DNA of 64,000 nt from AP-15 sp963755435 (GTDB lineage Bacteria > Pseudomonadota > Alphaproteobacteria > ATCC43930 > CGMCC-115725). Under the pieces are notes generated by a model, which was given only the letters and a program-made list of their open reading frames with translations, searched no databases and was not told where the DNA came from. The translations under genes were made by a program, and so were the position numbers. Where the stretch lies: NCBI GenBank assembly GCA_963755435.1, contig CAVWJX010000016.1, positions 9,172 through 73,171 of the forward strand, written 5' to 3'. Positions 1 through 6,926 of the stretch are shown in pieces (the stretch's first letter is position 1; each line of letters starts with the position of its first letter).

Positions 1-48
1 GTCCGGGGCGTAGCTGTTGCAGCGGATGATGTGATCGCGGAACGACAT
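1..48 (-). CDS. 5' end of a gene running off the left edge (possible DUF4743/NUDIX protein)
   Basis: Only the first 16 codons lie in the window, starting from an ATG at 46-48 and reading MSFRDHIIRCNSYAPD. This resembles the usual start of DUF4743-containing NUDIX hydrolases, but the fragment is too short to prove it. It begins 16 bases after the stop codon of the upstream ACT-like gene on the same strand, so the two are probably cotranscribed. The coding claim rests on this spacing and the open frame; the family is inference. Confidence 0.45.
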   Translation of the reverse strand, partial: MSFRDHIIRCNSYAPD

Positions 49-64
49 CGGCGCCGTGTCTCCT

Positions 65-385
65 CTAATCGGCAGCGCTGGCGTGGCCGGCGGGACGTGC
101 TTGGCGACCGGAGGCGACCGCTTCGACCGAGGCGATCTGCCGCATCGCCGCAGCGATGTACTCGCCGATCTGCGTCGCCATCCCGTGCACTTGAATGTCG
201 ATCGTCAGCCGCTGCGGATCGCCGTCGGCAACGGCACTGTGCCAGCGCGACGGCACCAGCCCGCGCTTGGCGAACAGCTCGAGAACGCGGGGCATCACCC
301 CCGGCTCGGCTCGCGCATCAACAAAAAAGTAAGCAACTTCGGCAAGATTGCTGTCAGCGGCGGCGCGCGCGGCAGATGGCGGCAT
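65..385 (-). CDS. Small ACT-domain-like protein
   Basis: This 106-residue protein has alternating strand and helix segments: a strand around AEVAYFFVDA, a helix VMPRVLELFAKRGL, a strand RLTIDIQVHG and a helix IGEYIAAAMRQI. That order fits the beta-alpha-beta-beta-alpha-beta pattern of ACT domains, as in acetolactate synthase small subunits and other amino-acid-binding regulators. The start at 385 is preferred over the ATG at 391 because an AAGGA motif lies 8 bases upstream of the former and only 2 from the latter. No catalytic domain is attached, so a regulatory or ligand-binding role is inferred. The alanine-rich C-terminus looks disordered. Confidence 0.5.
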   Translation of the reverse strand: MPPSAARAAADSNLAEVAYFFVDARAEPGVMPRVLELFAKRGLVPSRWHSAVADGDPQRLTIDIQVHGMATQIGEYIAAAMRQIASVEAVASGRQARPAGHASAAD

Positions 386-545
386 GATCATGGTCCTTGG
401 CGTAACTGGGGCGAAACGACCGAGCCCGAACCCAGGCCGGGTTCGGGACCGTAATTCGCCGGCAGTACCGGCCATGCGTGATCTGCGCAGCCACATTGCA
501 GATGTAGGCGGGTGCGCCGGTCGCGTCAACTCGCCGCCCGCCCGA

Positions 546-630
546 CCAGTCCGGATCGCCAGCCAGTCCGGATCGCCAGCCAGCCCGGATCGCCAGCCAG
601 CCCGGATCGCCAGCCAGCCCGGATCGCCGC
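546..630. repeat. Five tandem copies of a 17-bp unit
   Basis: The unit CCAGTCCGGATCGCCAG recurs with period 17 five times. The first two copies have T and the last three have C at the fifth position, and the last copy is cut short. The array lies between the ACT-like gene and the small membrane-protein gene and codes for nothing I recognise. It is a minisatellite and could vary in copy number. Confidence 0.85.
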
Positions 631-708
631 CCCGGCTGCCGGTTCGGATCGAAAAGCCCGTGCCTTTCGTTTTTAGCGCGGGCAGCTACCGCACAAGGAC
701 GGGCAGCG

Positions 709-843
709 ATGGAAAAACGCATTGTCGTGGACAAGACCGAGGCGCGCCAGGCCACCAAGGAGGGGGTGGTGCGCTACGTGTTGGCCGCCTCCCTGGCGCT
801 CGTTGTAGTTCTATTCGTGATTGCCTACATAGTGTTTCATTGA
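709..843 (+). CDS. Small single-span membrane protein (44 aa)
   Basis: ATG at 709, stop TGA at 841-843. The product has a charged N-terminus (MEKRIVVDKTEARQATKEG) followed by one hydrophobic segment of about 20 residues (roughly residues 23-43) ending in IAYIVFH. One membrane span with the N-terminus in the cytoplasm is the natural reading. The next small gene begins 11 bases downstream, suggesting a two-gene unit. I do not recognise a family. Coding is supported by the clean charge/hydrophobic partition and by the GGAG-type ribosome-binding site of its neighbour sitting directly after its stop. Confidence 0.55.
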   Translation: MEKRIVVDKTEARQATKEGVVRYVLAASLALVVVLFVIAYIVFH

Positions 844-854
844 AGGAGCGGTTG

Positions 855-1073
855 ATGACCATGCTGCGCGTCGGGTTTGTCCTCGCAATCAGCCTCGCGA
901 CCGCCGTCGGATGTGCCGTCGGGGCGCCCGATCGGGCCAGCAACATCCAGAATTTAAACGGTATCTCGGACGACATCTCGGCGGTGACGATGACCCAGTC
1001 CGACTCGCAAAAGATCTCCGATCCGAACCTGACGACAACCTATCCGCGCTCCTATCAGCTGCCGCAGGATTAG
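855..1073 (+). CDS. Small putative lipoprotein (72 aa)
   Basis: ATG at 855 (a second ATG follows at 861), preceded by AAGGAGCGG. The N-terminus is hydrophobic (LRVGFVLAISLATAVGC) and ends in a lipobox-like AVGC, so cleavage before that cysteine and lipid attachment are expected. The mature part is short and polar, with no domain I recognise. It follows the 44-aa membrane protein by 11 bases and the two are probably cotranscribed envelope proteins. A longer overlapping frame running into the downstream acyl-CoA dehydrogenase is rejected, because the dehydrogenase family starts near 1133. Confidence 0.55.
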   Translation: MTMLRVGFVLAISLATAVGCAVGAPDRASNIQNLNGISDDISAVTMTQSDSQKISDPNLTTTYPRSYQLPQD

Positions 1074-1132
1074 CCGGCCGTCGCCGCGCTGGGCGGGCTG
1101 ACCGGCAGGCCCCGTTGGCGAGCGACCGGCGC

Positions 1133-2788
1133 ATGCTGCTCGCCGCGGCCGAGCGCGCGCTCGCCGCCGCCGAAGCGGTGCTCGGTGTCGCGCGCTCCCG
1201 GCTCGCCGCGATCGTCGCGCCGCACGGCCCGGTCGAGCCCGAGCGTTTCGAGCGCGATCAGTTCGCCGGCCACGCGCTCGCCTGGTTCGCCGCCCTGGTC
1301 GAGGGGTTGCGCCAGATCGCAGCATGGGCCCGGCGCCTCGACGATGCGGCCGCCTTTGGCGACGCCGAAGCGCTGATCCTCGAGCTTGCCTATGGCGAAT
1401 ATCTGGGTCAGCTCGCCGGCGGCATTGCGATGGCCCAGGGCGAATTCGCCCGCCCGCCGGATCTCGGCCTCACCGCGGATGAGACGGCACCATTGCGCGG
1501 CGCCGACGCCGGCGCGTTCGCGGCGGCATTGCCGCAGGCTCGGCAGCGGCTCGGCGAGATCCTCGCCGACGCCGGCGAGGCCGGGTTCGGGCGCATCGCC
1601 GTCGACCCCGATCAAGACAGCAACGCGGCGAGCTTGGCGCTGATCCGCGACCAGCTGCGCCGCTTTGCCGAGCGCGCGGTTGCTCCCCATGCCCAGGGCT
1701 GGCACCGCCGCGACCAGCTGATCCCGCTGCCGCTGATCGAGGAATTGGCCGGGCTCGGGGTTTTCGGCATGACCATCCCCGAGGAGCATGGCGGGCTCGG
1801 CCTCGGCAAGACGGCGATGTGCGTCGTCTCGGAGGAATTGTCGCGCGCCTATCTCGGCGTCGGCTCGCTCGGCACCCGCTCGGAGATCGCCGGCGAGCTG
1901 ATCCGGCTCAACGGCACGCCGGAGCAAAAGTCGCGCTGGCTGCCACCGATCGCCTCGGGCGCGGTGTTGCCGACCGCAGTCTTTACCGAGCCCGGCGCCG
2001 GCTCCGATCTCGCCGCGGTGGCGACCCGCGCGGTGCGCGACGGCGACGTCTACCGCATCTACGGCGCCAAGACCTGGATCACCCACGCCGCCCGCTCCGA
2101 TCTGATGACCCTGATCGCTCGCACCGACACCGGCGCCTCCGGCTATCCGGGTCTCAGCATGTTTCTCGCCCCCAAGCCGCGCGGCAGCGACACCGAGCCG
2201 TTTCCGGCGGACGGCATCAGCGGCACCGAGATCCCGGTGCTCGGCTATCGCGGCATGAAGGAATACGAGATCGCCTTCGACGGCTTTGCCGTGCCGGCGG
2301 CGGGTCTGCTCGGCGGGGTCGAGGGCCAGGGCTTCAAGCAATTGATGGCGACCTTCGAGAGCGCCCGGATCCAGACCGCCGCGCGCGCCGTCGGCGTCGC
2401 CCAGAACGCGCTCGAGCTCGGCCTTGCCTATGCCCGCGAGCGCCGCCAGTTCGGCCGGCCGCTGGCCCGCTTCCCGCGCGTCGCCGGCAAGCTCGCGCTG
2501 ATGGCGATGGAAACCATGGTGGCGCGCCAGCTGACCTATTTCGCGGCGCGCGAAAAGGATCGCGGCCGGCGCTGCGACATCGAGGCCGGCATGGCCAAAC
2601 TGCTCGCCGCGCGCGCCGCCTGGTCGAACGCCGACAATGCCTTGCAAATCCACGGCGGCAACGGCTATGCGCTCGAATACCCGATCAGCCGGGTGCTGTG
2701 CGACGCGCGCATCCTCAACATCTTCGAGGGTGCGGCCGAAATCCAGGCCCAGATCATCGCCCGCGGCCTGATCGCCGGCCGCAACTAA
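1133..2788 (+). CDS. Acyl-CoA dehydrogenase, two-part ~550-aa type
   Basis: This flavoenzyme should oxidise an acyl-CoA to the 2-enoyl-CoA. About 160 N-terminal residues form an extra helical domain typical of a longer alphaproteobacterial subfamily. The classical core follows, with the flavin-binding stretches TAVFTEPGAGSDLAAV and KTWITHAA and the C-terminal helical domain with ARERRQFGRPLA. The catalytic base is probably Glu532 in IFEGAAEIQ. The start at 1133 gives 551 residues, near the family length; a TTG at 1115 is an alternative. The frame is open further upstream but overlaps the lipoprotein gene. The gene is intact and followed by repeats, so it is probably transcribed alone. The natural acyl group cannot be read from sequence. 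Confidence 0.88.
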   Translation: MLLAAAERALAAAEAVLGVARSRLAAIVAPHGPVEPERFERDQFAGHALAWFAALVEGLRQIAAWARRLDDAAAFGDAEALILELAYGEYLGQLAGGIAMAQGEFARPPDLGLTADETAPLRGADAGAFAAALPQARQRLGEILADAGEAGFGRIAVDPDQDSNAASLALIRDQLRRFAERAVAPHAQGWHRRDQLIPLPLIEELAGLGVFGMTIPEEHGGLGLGKTAMCVVSEELSRAYLGVGSLGTRSEIAGELIRLNGTPEQKSRWLPPIASGAVLPTAVFTEPGAGSDLAAVATRAVRDGDVYRIYGAKTWITHAARSDLMTLIARTDTGASGYPGLSMFLAPKPRGSDTEPFPADGISGTEIPVLGYRGMKEYEIAFDGFAVPAAGLLGGVEGQGFKQLMATFESARIQTAARAVGVAQNALELGLAYARERRQFGRPLARFPRVAGKLALMAMETMVARQLTYFAAREKDRGRRCDIEAGMAKLLAARAAWSNADNALQIHGGNGYALEYPISRVLCDARILNIFEGAAEIQAQIIARGLIAGRN

Positions 2789-3321
2789 CCCACCAAATCG
2801 TCATCACCGGGCTCGTCCCGGTGATCCACGCCGGTAGCCGGTCCCAACCCCGTCACCCGGATGGCCGGAACAAGTCCGGCCACGCTGGCCTGAGGCCTCT
2901 AGTCCATCAAATCGTCATCACCGGGCTCGTCCCGGTGATCCACGCCGGTAGCCGGTCCCGACCCGGTAGCCGGCCCCGACCCGGTCATCCGGATGGCCGG
3001 AACAAGTCCGGCAACGATCGCCCGAGGCCTCTACCCCCAAATCGTCATCACCGGGCTCGTCCCGGTGATCCACGCCGGTAGCCGGTCCCGACCCGGTCAT
3101 CCGGATGGCCGGAACAAGTCCGGCAACGATCAGCTGAGGCCTCTACCCCAAATCGTCATCACCGGGCTTTTCCCGGTGATCCACGCCTGTAGCCGGTCCC
3201 GACCCGGTCAGCCGGATGGCCGGAACAAGTCCGGCAACGATCGCCCGAGGCCTCTACCCCCAAATCGTCATCACCGGGCTCGTCCCGGTGATCCGCCGCG
3301 CGCGCCTCGGCAACGATCGCC
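2789..3321. repeat. Array of alphaproteobacterial intergenic palindromic elements (four full copies, one partial)
   Basis: Copies start near 2791, 2901, 3033, 3145 and 3256, each about 110-130 bp. Every copy contains ATCGTCATCACCGGGCTCGT followed by CCCGGTGATCCACGCC, an inverted repeat around CACCGGG/CCCGGTG. A second dyad follows around CCGGATGGCCGG, and each copy closes with GAGGCCTCT. Copy 2 has an internal duplication of the GGTAGCCGG segment and copy 5 is cut off after the first dyad. Read as protein they give the ITGLVPVIHA pseudo-peptide familiar from intergenic repeats in alphaproteobacteria. They are not CRISPR: there are no unique spacers and the units abut. Confidence 0.88.
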
Positions 3322-3406
3322 GTATCTCCCGGGGAATCGCGCCGACGCGGGCGCGGACCAGGCGCTGCCGCGAGGCGGCGACGCAAGCTCCACCGGCCGC
3401 GCTCGT

Positions 3407-3447
3407 CGGCATTCGTCCGGCCGGCATTCGTCCGGCCGGCATTCGTT
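3407..3447. repeat. 15-bp tandem repeat, about 2.7 copies
   Basis: The unit CGGCATTCGTCCGGC is repeated at 3407, 3422 and partly at 3437, just upstream of the HIG1 gene. It is non-coding and lies about 50 bases before the start codon, so it may sit within or next to that gene's promoter. Confidence 0.75.
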
Positions 3448-3494
3448 GGGAATGATCGCTGGTTCCCTTCGCCCGACTGGCCCATATTCGGGTC

Positions 3495-3686
3495 ATGACC
3501 ACCTTCGTCACGATCCTTCTGGGGCTGGCGCTGGCCGGGGTCCTCGGCATCCTCGCCGCCGGCATCATCCAGATGTTCCGCGGCGGCAATCCGCGCCGCT
3601 CCAACAAGCTGATGCAGGCGCGCGTCGTCATGCAGGGGGTGGCGCTGCTGCTGCTCGCCCTCCTGATGCTGCTCGGCCGGCGCTAG
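3495..3686 (+). CDS. HIG1-domain twin transmembrane protein (63 aa)
   Basis: Two hydrophobic spans (about residues 3-24 and 44-60) flank a short basic loop containing RGGNPRRSNKLMQARVVMQG. The RRSNKLM.AR...QG signature is characteristic of the HIG1/RCF1-like small membrane proteins of alphaproteobacteria, which in mitochondria associate with respiratory supercomplexes. The length is normal for the family. It is followed after 14 bases by the cobalamin adenosyltransferase gene, so the pair is probably an operon, an arrangement I recall from other alphaproteobacteria. The exact bacterial function is not established. Confidence 0.85.
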   Translation: MTTFVTILLGLALAGVLGILAAGIIQMFRGGNPRRSNKLMQARVVMQGVALLLLALLMLLGRR

Positions 3687-3700
3687 GCGGCGGCGCGGCG

Positions 3701-4303
3701 ATGGTGCGGCTTACCCGGATCTACACCCGCGGCGGCGACCAGGGTGAAACCTCGCTCGGCGACGGCTCGCGCGTGAAGAAGCACGCGTTGCGGGTCGCCG
3801 CCTACGGCACCGTCGACGAGGCCAACGCCGCGATCGGCATCGCCCGGCTCCATGTGAGCGCGGAGACGAATGCCGCGGCCGGGGCGGAGGCCGACGCGAT
3901 GCTCGGCCGCATCCAGAACGATCTGTTTGATCTCGGCGCCGATCTGTGCACCCCCGAAGACGGCCGGCGCGGCGCCGACAAAGGCAACGCCGGCGCCTTG
4001 CGCATCCTCGCCGCCCAGGTCGCGCGCCTGGAACGCGAGATCGACGCGATCAACGCGAGCCTGCGCCCGCTCGACTCGTTCATCCTGCCGGGCGGCAGCG
4101 CCGCCGCTGCCCATCTGCATCTGGCGCGCACCATCACCCGCCGCGCCGAGCGGCTGGTCGGCGAACTGGCCGAAGCCGAAAACCTCAACCCCGAAGCGCT
4201 CAAATACCTCAATCGCCTCTCTGACCACCTCTTCGTCCTCGGCCGCCGGCTCAACGACAACGGCGCCCGCGATGTGCTCTGGGTCCCCGGCGCCACCCGC
4301 TGA
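3701..4303 (+). CDS. pduO: PduO-type ATP:cob(I)alamin adenosyltransferase
   Basis: The enzyme transfers the 5'-deoxyadenosyl group of ATP to cob(I)alamin to give coenzyme B12, needed by methylmalonyl-CoA mutase and other radical mutases. The N-terminal ATP-binding motif TRGGDQGETSL is at residues 9-19, followed by YGTVDEANAAIG. Later come ARTITRRAER and the C-terminal NRLSDHLFVLGR, all diagnostic for this trimeric family. At 200 residues it has normal length. It starts 14 bases after the HIG1 gene. A short diverged copy of its last nine codons reappears at 5056. Confidence 0.9.
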   Translation: MVRLTRIYTRGGDQGETSLGDGSRVKKHALRVAAYGTVDEANAAIGIARLHVSAETNAAAGAEADAMLGRIQNDLFDLGADLCTPEDGRRGADKGNAGALRILAAQVARLEREIDAINASLRPLDSFILPGGSAAAAHLHLARTITRRAERLVGELAEAENLNPEALKYLNRLSDHLFVLGRRLNDNGARDVLWVPGATR

Positions 4304-4433
4304 CCGATAGGCCGAGGTCAGCTTCCGGTCGCCCCCGGCCGAGCGAACTGCAAAGAAAAGCGACATTCGGCCACGCGGTCGCTCAAACGGCAAATGCGCC
4401 CGGCCGCTAAGAATTTCCCCAGAAATCGAGGCG

Positions 4434-4456
4434 AAATGTCGCAAATTGCGACATTT
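4434..4456. promoter_or_regulatory. 23-bp perfect palindrome (11-bp arms, 1-base centre)
   Basis: AAATGTCGCAA at 4434-4444 and TTGCGACATTT at 4446-4456 are exact reverse complements around a single A. The half-site GCGACATT also occurs upstream at 4360-4367, so the motif is present three times within 100 bases. This fits an operator for a dimeric regulator or a remnant of a palindromic repeat family. No gene starts nearby, so its role is unknown. Confidence 0.6.
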
Positions 4457-5055
4457 TACTGACGTTTCTTCAACTATTACGACCGTACGATTTCCGATAG
4501 CCATTCCGGCGGTCGGACCCTTGTCTAGCCAACAATGGTTAACATGCGTCCCTCGAAAGCAAACTTGTCAAAGATTCCGACAGGCAATCTGGTAGGGCGT
4601 TAAAAGGATCAACGATTTCGTGGTCCACGCCATATATTTTGCAGTGTATCCTCATTCGTTTGATCGTGATTAGCCCCGACATTTGCTTGGTCGGGCTAGA
4701 GTCTTCATACATCCTAGAATCCGGCTACCGCTGCGACCGTCAATGCTGGATCTGTTGAGCCATGTCGCGAGCTGCTCTGAGTCCGGACACGGCGAGTTCT
4801 GCACGGCCTTCGTCTATACCAGGACGGTCGCCATCACCCCGGCGCAACGAGTATGGCGACGAGGTGTAAAGATATCCGACACGTCGAAACGAGCATGGCC
4901 AACCGTCACGCGAGAAAACCACCAAAGCCCTCAATCAAAGGCTGATTGTCGGCCCCCGCCGCGTGATCGCGTCTGGGGCATTTTTAGGGGCCGTGAGAGG
5001 GTCGACCGAGCCTTCCATGTTCGGCCGCCGGCGCCACGCTGGTGGCGTCGGCGAG

Positions 5056-5085
5056 GTGCTGTGGGTCCCTGGCGCCACCCGCTGA
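5056..5085 (+). pseudogene. Duplicated 3' tail of the cobalamin adenosyltransferase gene
   Basis: The bases at 5056-5085 translate as VLWVPGATR plus stop, identical at protein level to the last nine codons of the adenosyltransferase gene that ends at 4303. The DNA differs at only two of these 30 positions, plus a shared CC after the stop. Sequence further upstream does not match. This looks like a partial duplication or a recombination scar rather than a gene. Confidence 0.65.
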
Positions 5086-5186
5086 CCAAGCCCAAAAACC
5101 CTGCGCGGGCGACCGCGACGACGATAAAATCGCCGCATTCGCCGCGTATCAAGACGTCGTAAACCGGCGAGCGCGAGCGCTTCGCG

Positions 5187-5234
5187 CAGGTGCCGCACCT
5201 GTTTCCCACCTGCAAATAACAGGTGGAACAGGTG
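5187..5234. promoter_or_regulatory. Cluster of five CAGGTG/CACCTG motifs with a hairpin
   Basis: CAGGTG occurs at 5187, 5220 and 5229, and its complement CACCTG at 5196 and 5207. CCACCTG at 5206-5212 and CAGGTGG at 5220-5226 form a perfect 7-bp stem with a 7-base loop. The cluster lies 50-100 bases upstream of the ATG of the PPOX-fold gene, the right place for an operator or for a hairpin in its leader. Confidence 0.5.
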
Positions 5235-5285
5235 AGCGACCCCGAGCAGCTTGACGGGGCCGCGCCCCGAACCGATCCTTGGAGG

Positions 5286-5756
5286 ATGAGCGACGCCCCA
5301 AACCAAGCCCCGGTCGCCCGGCGGCGGCAGATTCGTCTCACCCCTGAGGAGCAGGCGGCGTTTCTGCGCGACAACCCCAAATGCGCGCTGGCCACGATCG
5401 ACCAGGACGGCTTCCCGCACGTCGTGGCGATGGGCTTCTACGCAGACGACGGCGCTTTTTACATGACCTCCTACGCCAAGGCGCAGAAGGTCGTGAACAT
5501 CCGCCGCAACCCCAAGGTCGGGCTGATGGTCGAGACCGGCGCCAGCTATGCCGAGCTGAAGGGTGTGATGGTGCGCGGCGTCTGCGAGATCATCGAGGAC
5601 GTCGACACCGTGCGGGCGGTCATGAACCACCGCCGCGGCAGCGCCCAGAGCGGCCGGCGCGGCTCGCTCGACAGCGCCCCAAAGCGCGTCGTCCTCAAAG
5701 TCACCCCGGAGAAGACGATGAGCTGGGATCACGCCAAGCTCGGCGGCCGCTATTGA
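5286..5756 (+). CDS. Pyridoxamine-5'-phosphate-oxidase-like flavin/F420-binding protein
   Basis: The 156-residue product has the PPOX split-barrel signature: LTPEEQAAFLRDNPKCALATI, then DGFPHVVAMGFYADDGAFYMT and RRNPKVGLMVETG. Such proteins bind FMN, F420 or haem and carry out small redox reactions; the substrate cannot be inferred. The ATG at 5286 directly abuts a GGAGG, which is too close for ideal initiation. An in-frame GTG at 5232 would add 18 residues and is the alternative start. It ends in KLGGRY with no domain missing. It appears to be transcribed alone, behind the CAGGTG cluster. Confidence 0.8.
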   Translation: MSDAPNQAPVARRRQIRLTPEEQAAFLRDNPKCALATIDQDGFPHVVAMGFYADDGAFYMTSYAKAQKVVNIRRNPKVGLMVETGASYAELKGVMVRGVCEIIEDVDTVRAVMNHRRGSAQSGRRGSLDSAPKRVVLKVTPEKTMSWDHAKLGGRY

Positions 5757-5847
5757 GGCGGCTGGCCCCGATCGTCATCGTCGCCGCCGAGGGTGGAGAG
5801 GATTTTCGCCTTCGGGCAATTGGCGGCGGCGGTCGGGATTGCGTGGA

Positions 5848-6246
5848 TCAGCCTTGGGCCGTGGACCGGTTCAGGGCGATGGCGGCGCGAACCAGAGACT
5901 TCAGCGCCTCCTCGTCGATCTTCTCGCCCTCGCGGAAGTCGATGGCCCGCCTTGTGTTCCCGTCAAGACTGGAGTTGAAGAGGCACGACGGATCGGTCAG
6001 AGCCGCCCCCTTGGCGAAGGTCATCTTCACGACGTTCTTGTAAGTTTCGCCGGTGCAGATCATTCCGTCGTGATACCACACCGGAACCCCTCGCCATTTC
6101 CATTCCTCGACGATTTCGGGATCGGCTTCCTTGACCAGGCTGCGCAGCCGGCTGAGCATCTCGCCCCGCCAGTCGCCCAGCTCCTTGATCCGCGCGTCTA
6201 TCAGCTGGGCAGGAGACTGGCTGTTCAGCGACCCGCTTTTCGTCAC
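5848..6246 (-). CDS. DUF1801 domain protein
   Basis: The 132-residue product carries the DUF1801 hallmarks: DWRGEMLSRLRSLVKEADPE, the EEWKWRGVPVWYHDGMIC core and YKNVVKMTFAKGAAL, ending with DEEALKSLVRAAIALNR. These small YdhG-like proteins have no firmly established biochemical role. It is the last gene before a run of decayed genes (SRPBCC, ArsR and DUF1348 fragments) on the same strand, and it may once have been part of that cassette. The gene itself looks intact and of normal length. Confidence 0.82.
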   Translation of the reverse strand: MTKSGSLNSQSPAQLIDARIKELGDWRGEMLSRLRSLVKEADPEIVEEWKWRGVPVWYHDGMICTGETYKNVVKMTFAKGAALTDPSCLFNSSLDGNTRRAIDFREGEKIDEEALKSLVRAAIALNRSTAQG

Positions 6247-6294
6247 CCGGTTTCTCCTCCTTGGTCCCGCAGTTTGGATAAACCCCGGCAGACT

Positions 6295-6500
6295 TCACTC
6301 GATCCGCGCCAAAGCTTGCTCCAGATTGGCGAAGAACCGCTGCCACCCGCCCTGGGCGCCCTGGTAGCTGTCTTACACCTGGGCGGCCTATGGCCTCGAG
6401 AGTTCGACAACGACGGCGAGCGTTTCGGTTGCAGTATTGGTCATTGGTCCATCCTTTTGAGCAGATCTTCGAGGCGGTCGAATCGATTGGGCGGTAACCC
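6295..6500 (-). pseudogene. Remnant of an ArsR-SRPBCC (AHSA1-like) pair
   Basis: On the minus strand an ATG at 6444 opens MTNTATETLAVVELSRP, typical of the start of AHSA1-type SRPBCC proteins, and then meets stop codons. After about ten codons the frame resumes as YQGAQGGWQRFFANLEQALARIE plus stop at 6295, typical of the C-terminus of the same family. About 100 central residues are therefore missing. Directly upstream, overlapping by TGATG, the frame ending LPPNRFDRLEDLLKRMDQ looks like the tail of an ArsR-type repressor. An intact version of this arrangement occurs at 56.3-57.2 kb. Confidence 0.5.
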
Positions 6501-6505
6501 AGTTC

Positions 6506-6600
6506 TTAATTCCACTTGCGGGTGAGAAATGCCACGATCTCGGCGCGGCCATTGAAAGTCCGGGCCGACCGCAGCGCCATCAATGAAGTGCGGTGCGACT
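6506..6600 (-). pseudogene. Fragment of a DUF1348 (NTF2-like) gene
   Basis: The minus-strand stretch ends with FNGRAEIVAFLTRKW followed by N and a stop at 6506. This closely resembles the GRxxIxxFLTRKW motif of DUF1348 nuclear-transport-factor-2-like proteins. Nothing before or after it continues the domain, so only about 20 residues survive. The assignment is from memory of the motif and is moderate. Confidence 0.4.
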
Positions 6601-6926
6601 TTTGGGGCGACCGGCTACTCGTTGGTCCCGCCGGTCTGTTCATTGCCCGCCCCCACCGGCTTTGACTCTGGCGATCCTTCCTGCCGCAGAAAAATACTGA
6701 GGACAACATAGAGGCCGATGGCTGAAAACTCCGCCTCCCAACACTGAAAAACCGAGCAACTGCACCGCTGGATAGATGCTCGAGCAGGGTCGCCTTGTCT
6801 ACTCCGAGACCTCAGGCTAGCCTGGCAAGTCAGCCAACGAGGTCGCGCGTCGGAGCTGAAGCACAAATCATTCCGACCTCCGGTTTGGTAAACCTGTCGT
6901 CGGTTATGACGTGGCGATATCGGTCG

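Larger units (their letters stand above)
4304..5186. other. Gene-free stretch of lower GC
   Basis: About 880 bases hold no gene I can support. The part from about 4430 to 4700 is clearly lower in GC than its surroundings. A 159-codon open frame at 4683-5162 on the plus strand has arginine/proline-rich, family-less composition and no ribosome-binding site, so it is not called. The stretch does contain the palindrome at 4434-4456 and the copy of the adenosyltransferase tail at 5056-5085, both listed separately. Confidence 0.6.

Noticed and set aside
546..630. Possible CRISPR or iteron origin in the 17-bp repeats
   Set aside because: The units are contiguous without spacers, and there is no replication initiator gene nearby, so a simple minisatellite is the better reading.
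1070..2653. 527-codon open frame opposite the acyl-CoA dehydrogenase gene
   Set aside because: High-GC antisense shadow: composition rich in Arg/Gly/Ala, no family features, and the opposite strand encodes a clear dehydrogenase.
2789..3321. Possible CRISPR array
   Set aside because: Units are about 110 bp, palindromic and directly adjoining; there are no short repeats with unique spacers and no cas genes.
4683..5162. 159-codon plus-strand open frame in the low-GC stretch
   Set aside because: No ribosome-binding site, no recognisable domain, arginine/proline-rich composition, and it runs through the duplicated adenosyltransferase tail in another frame.
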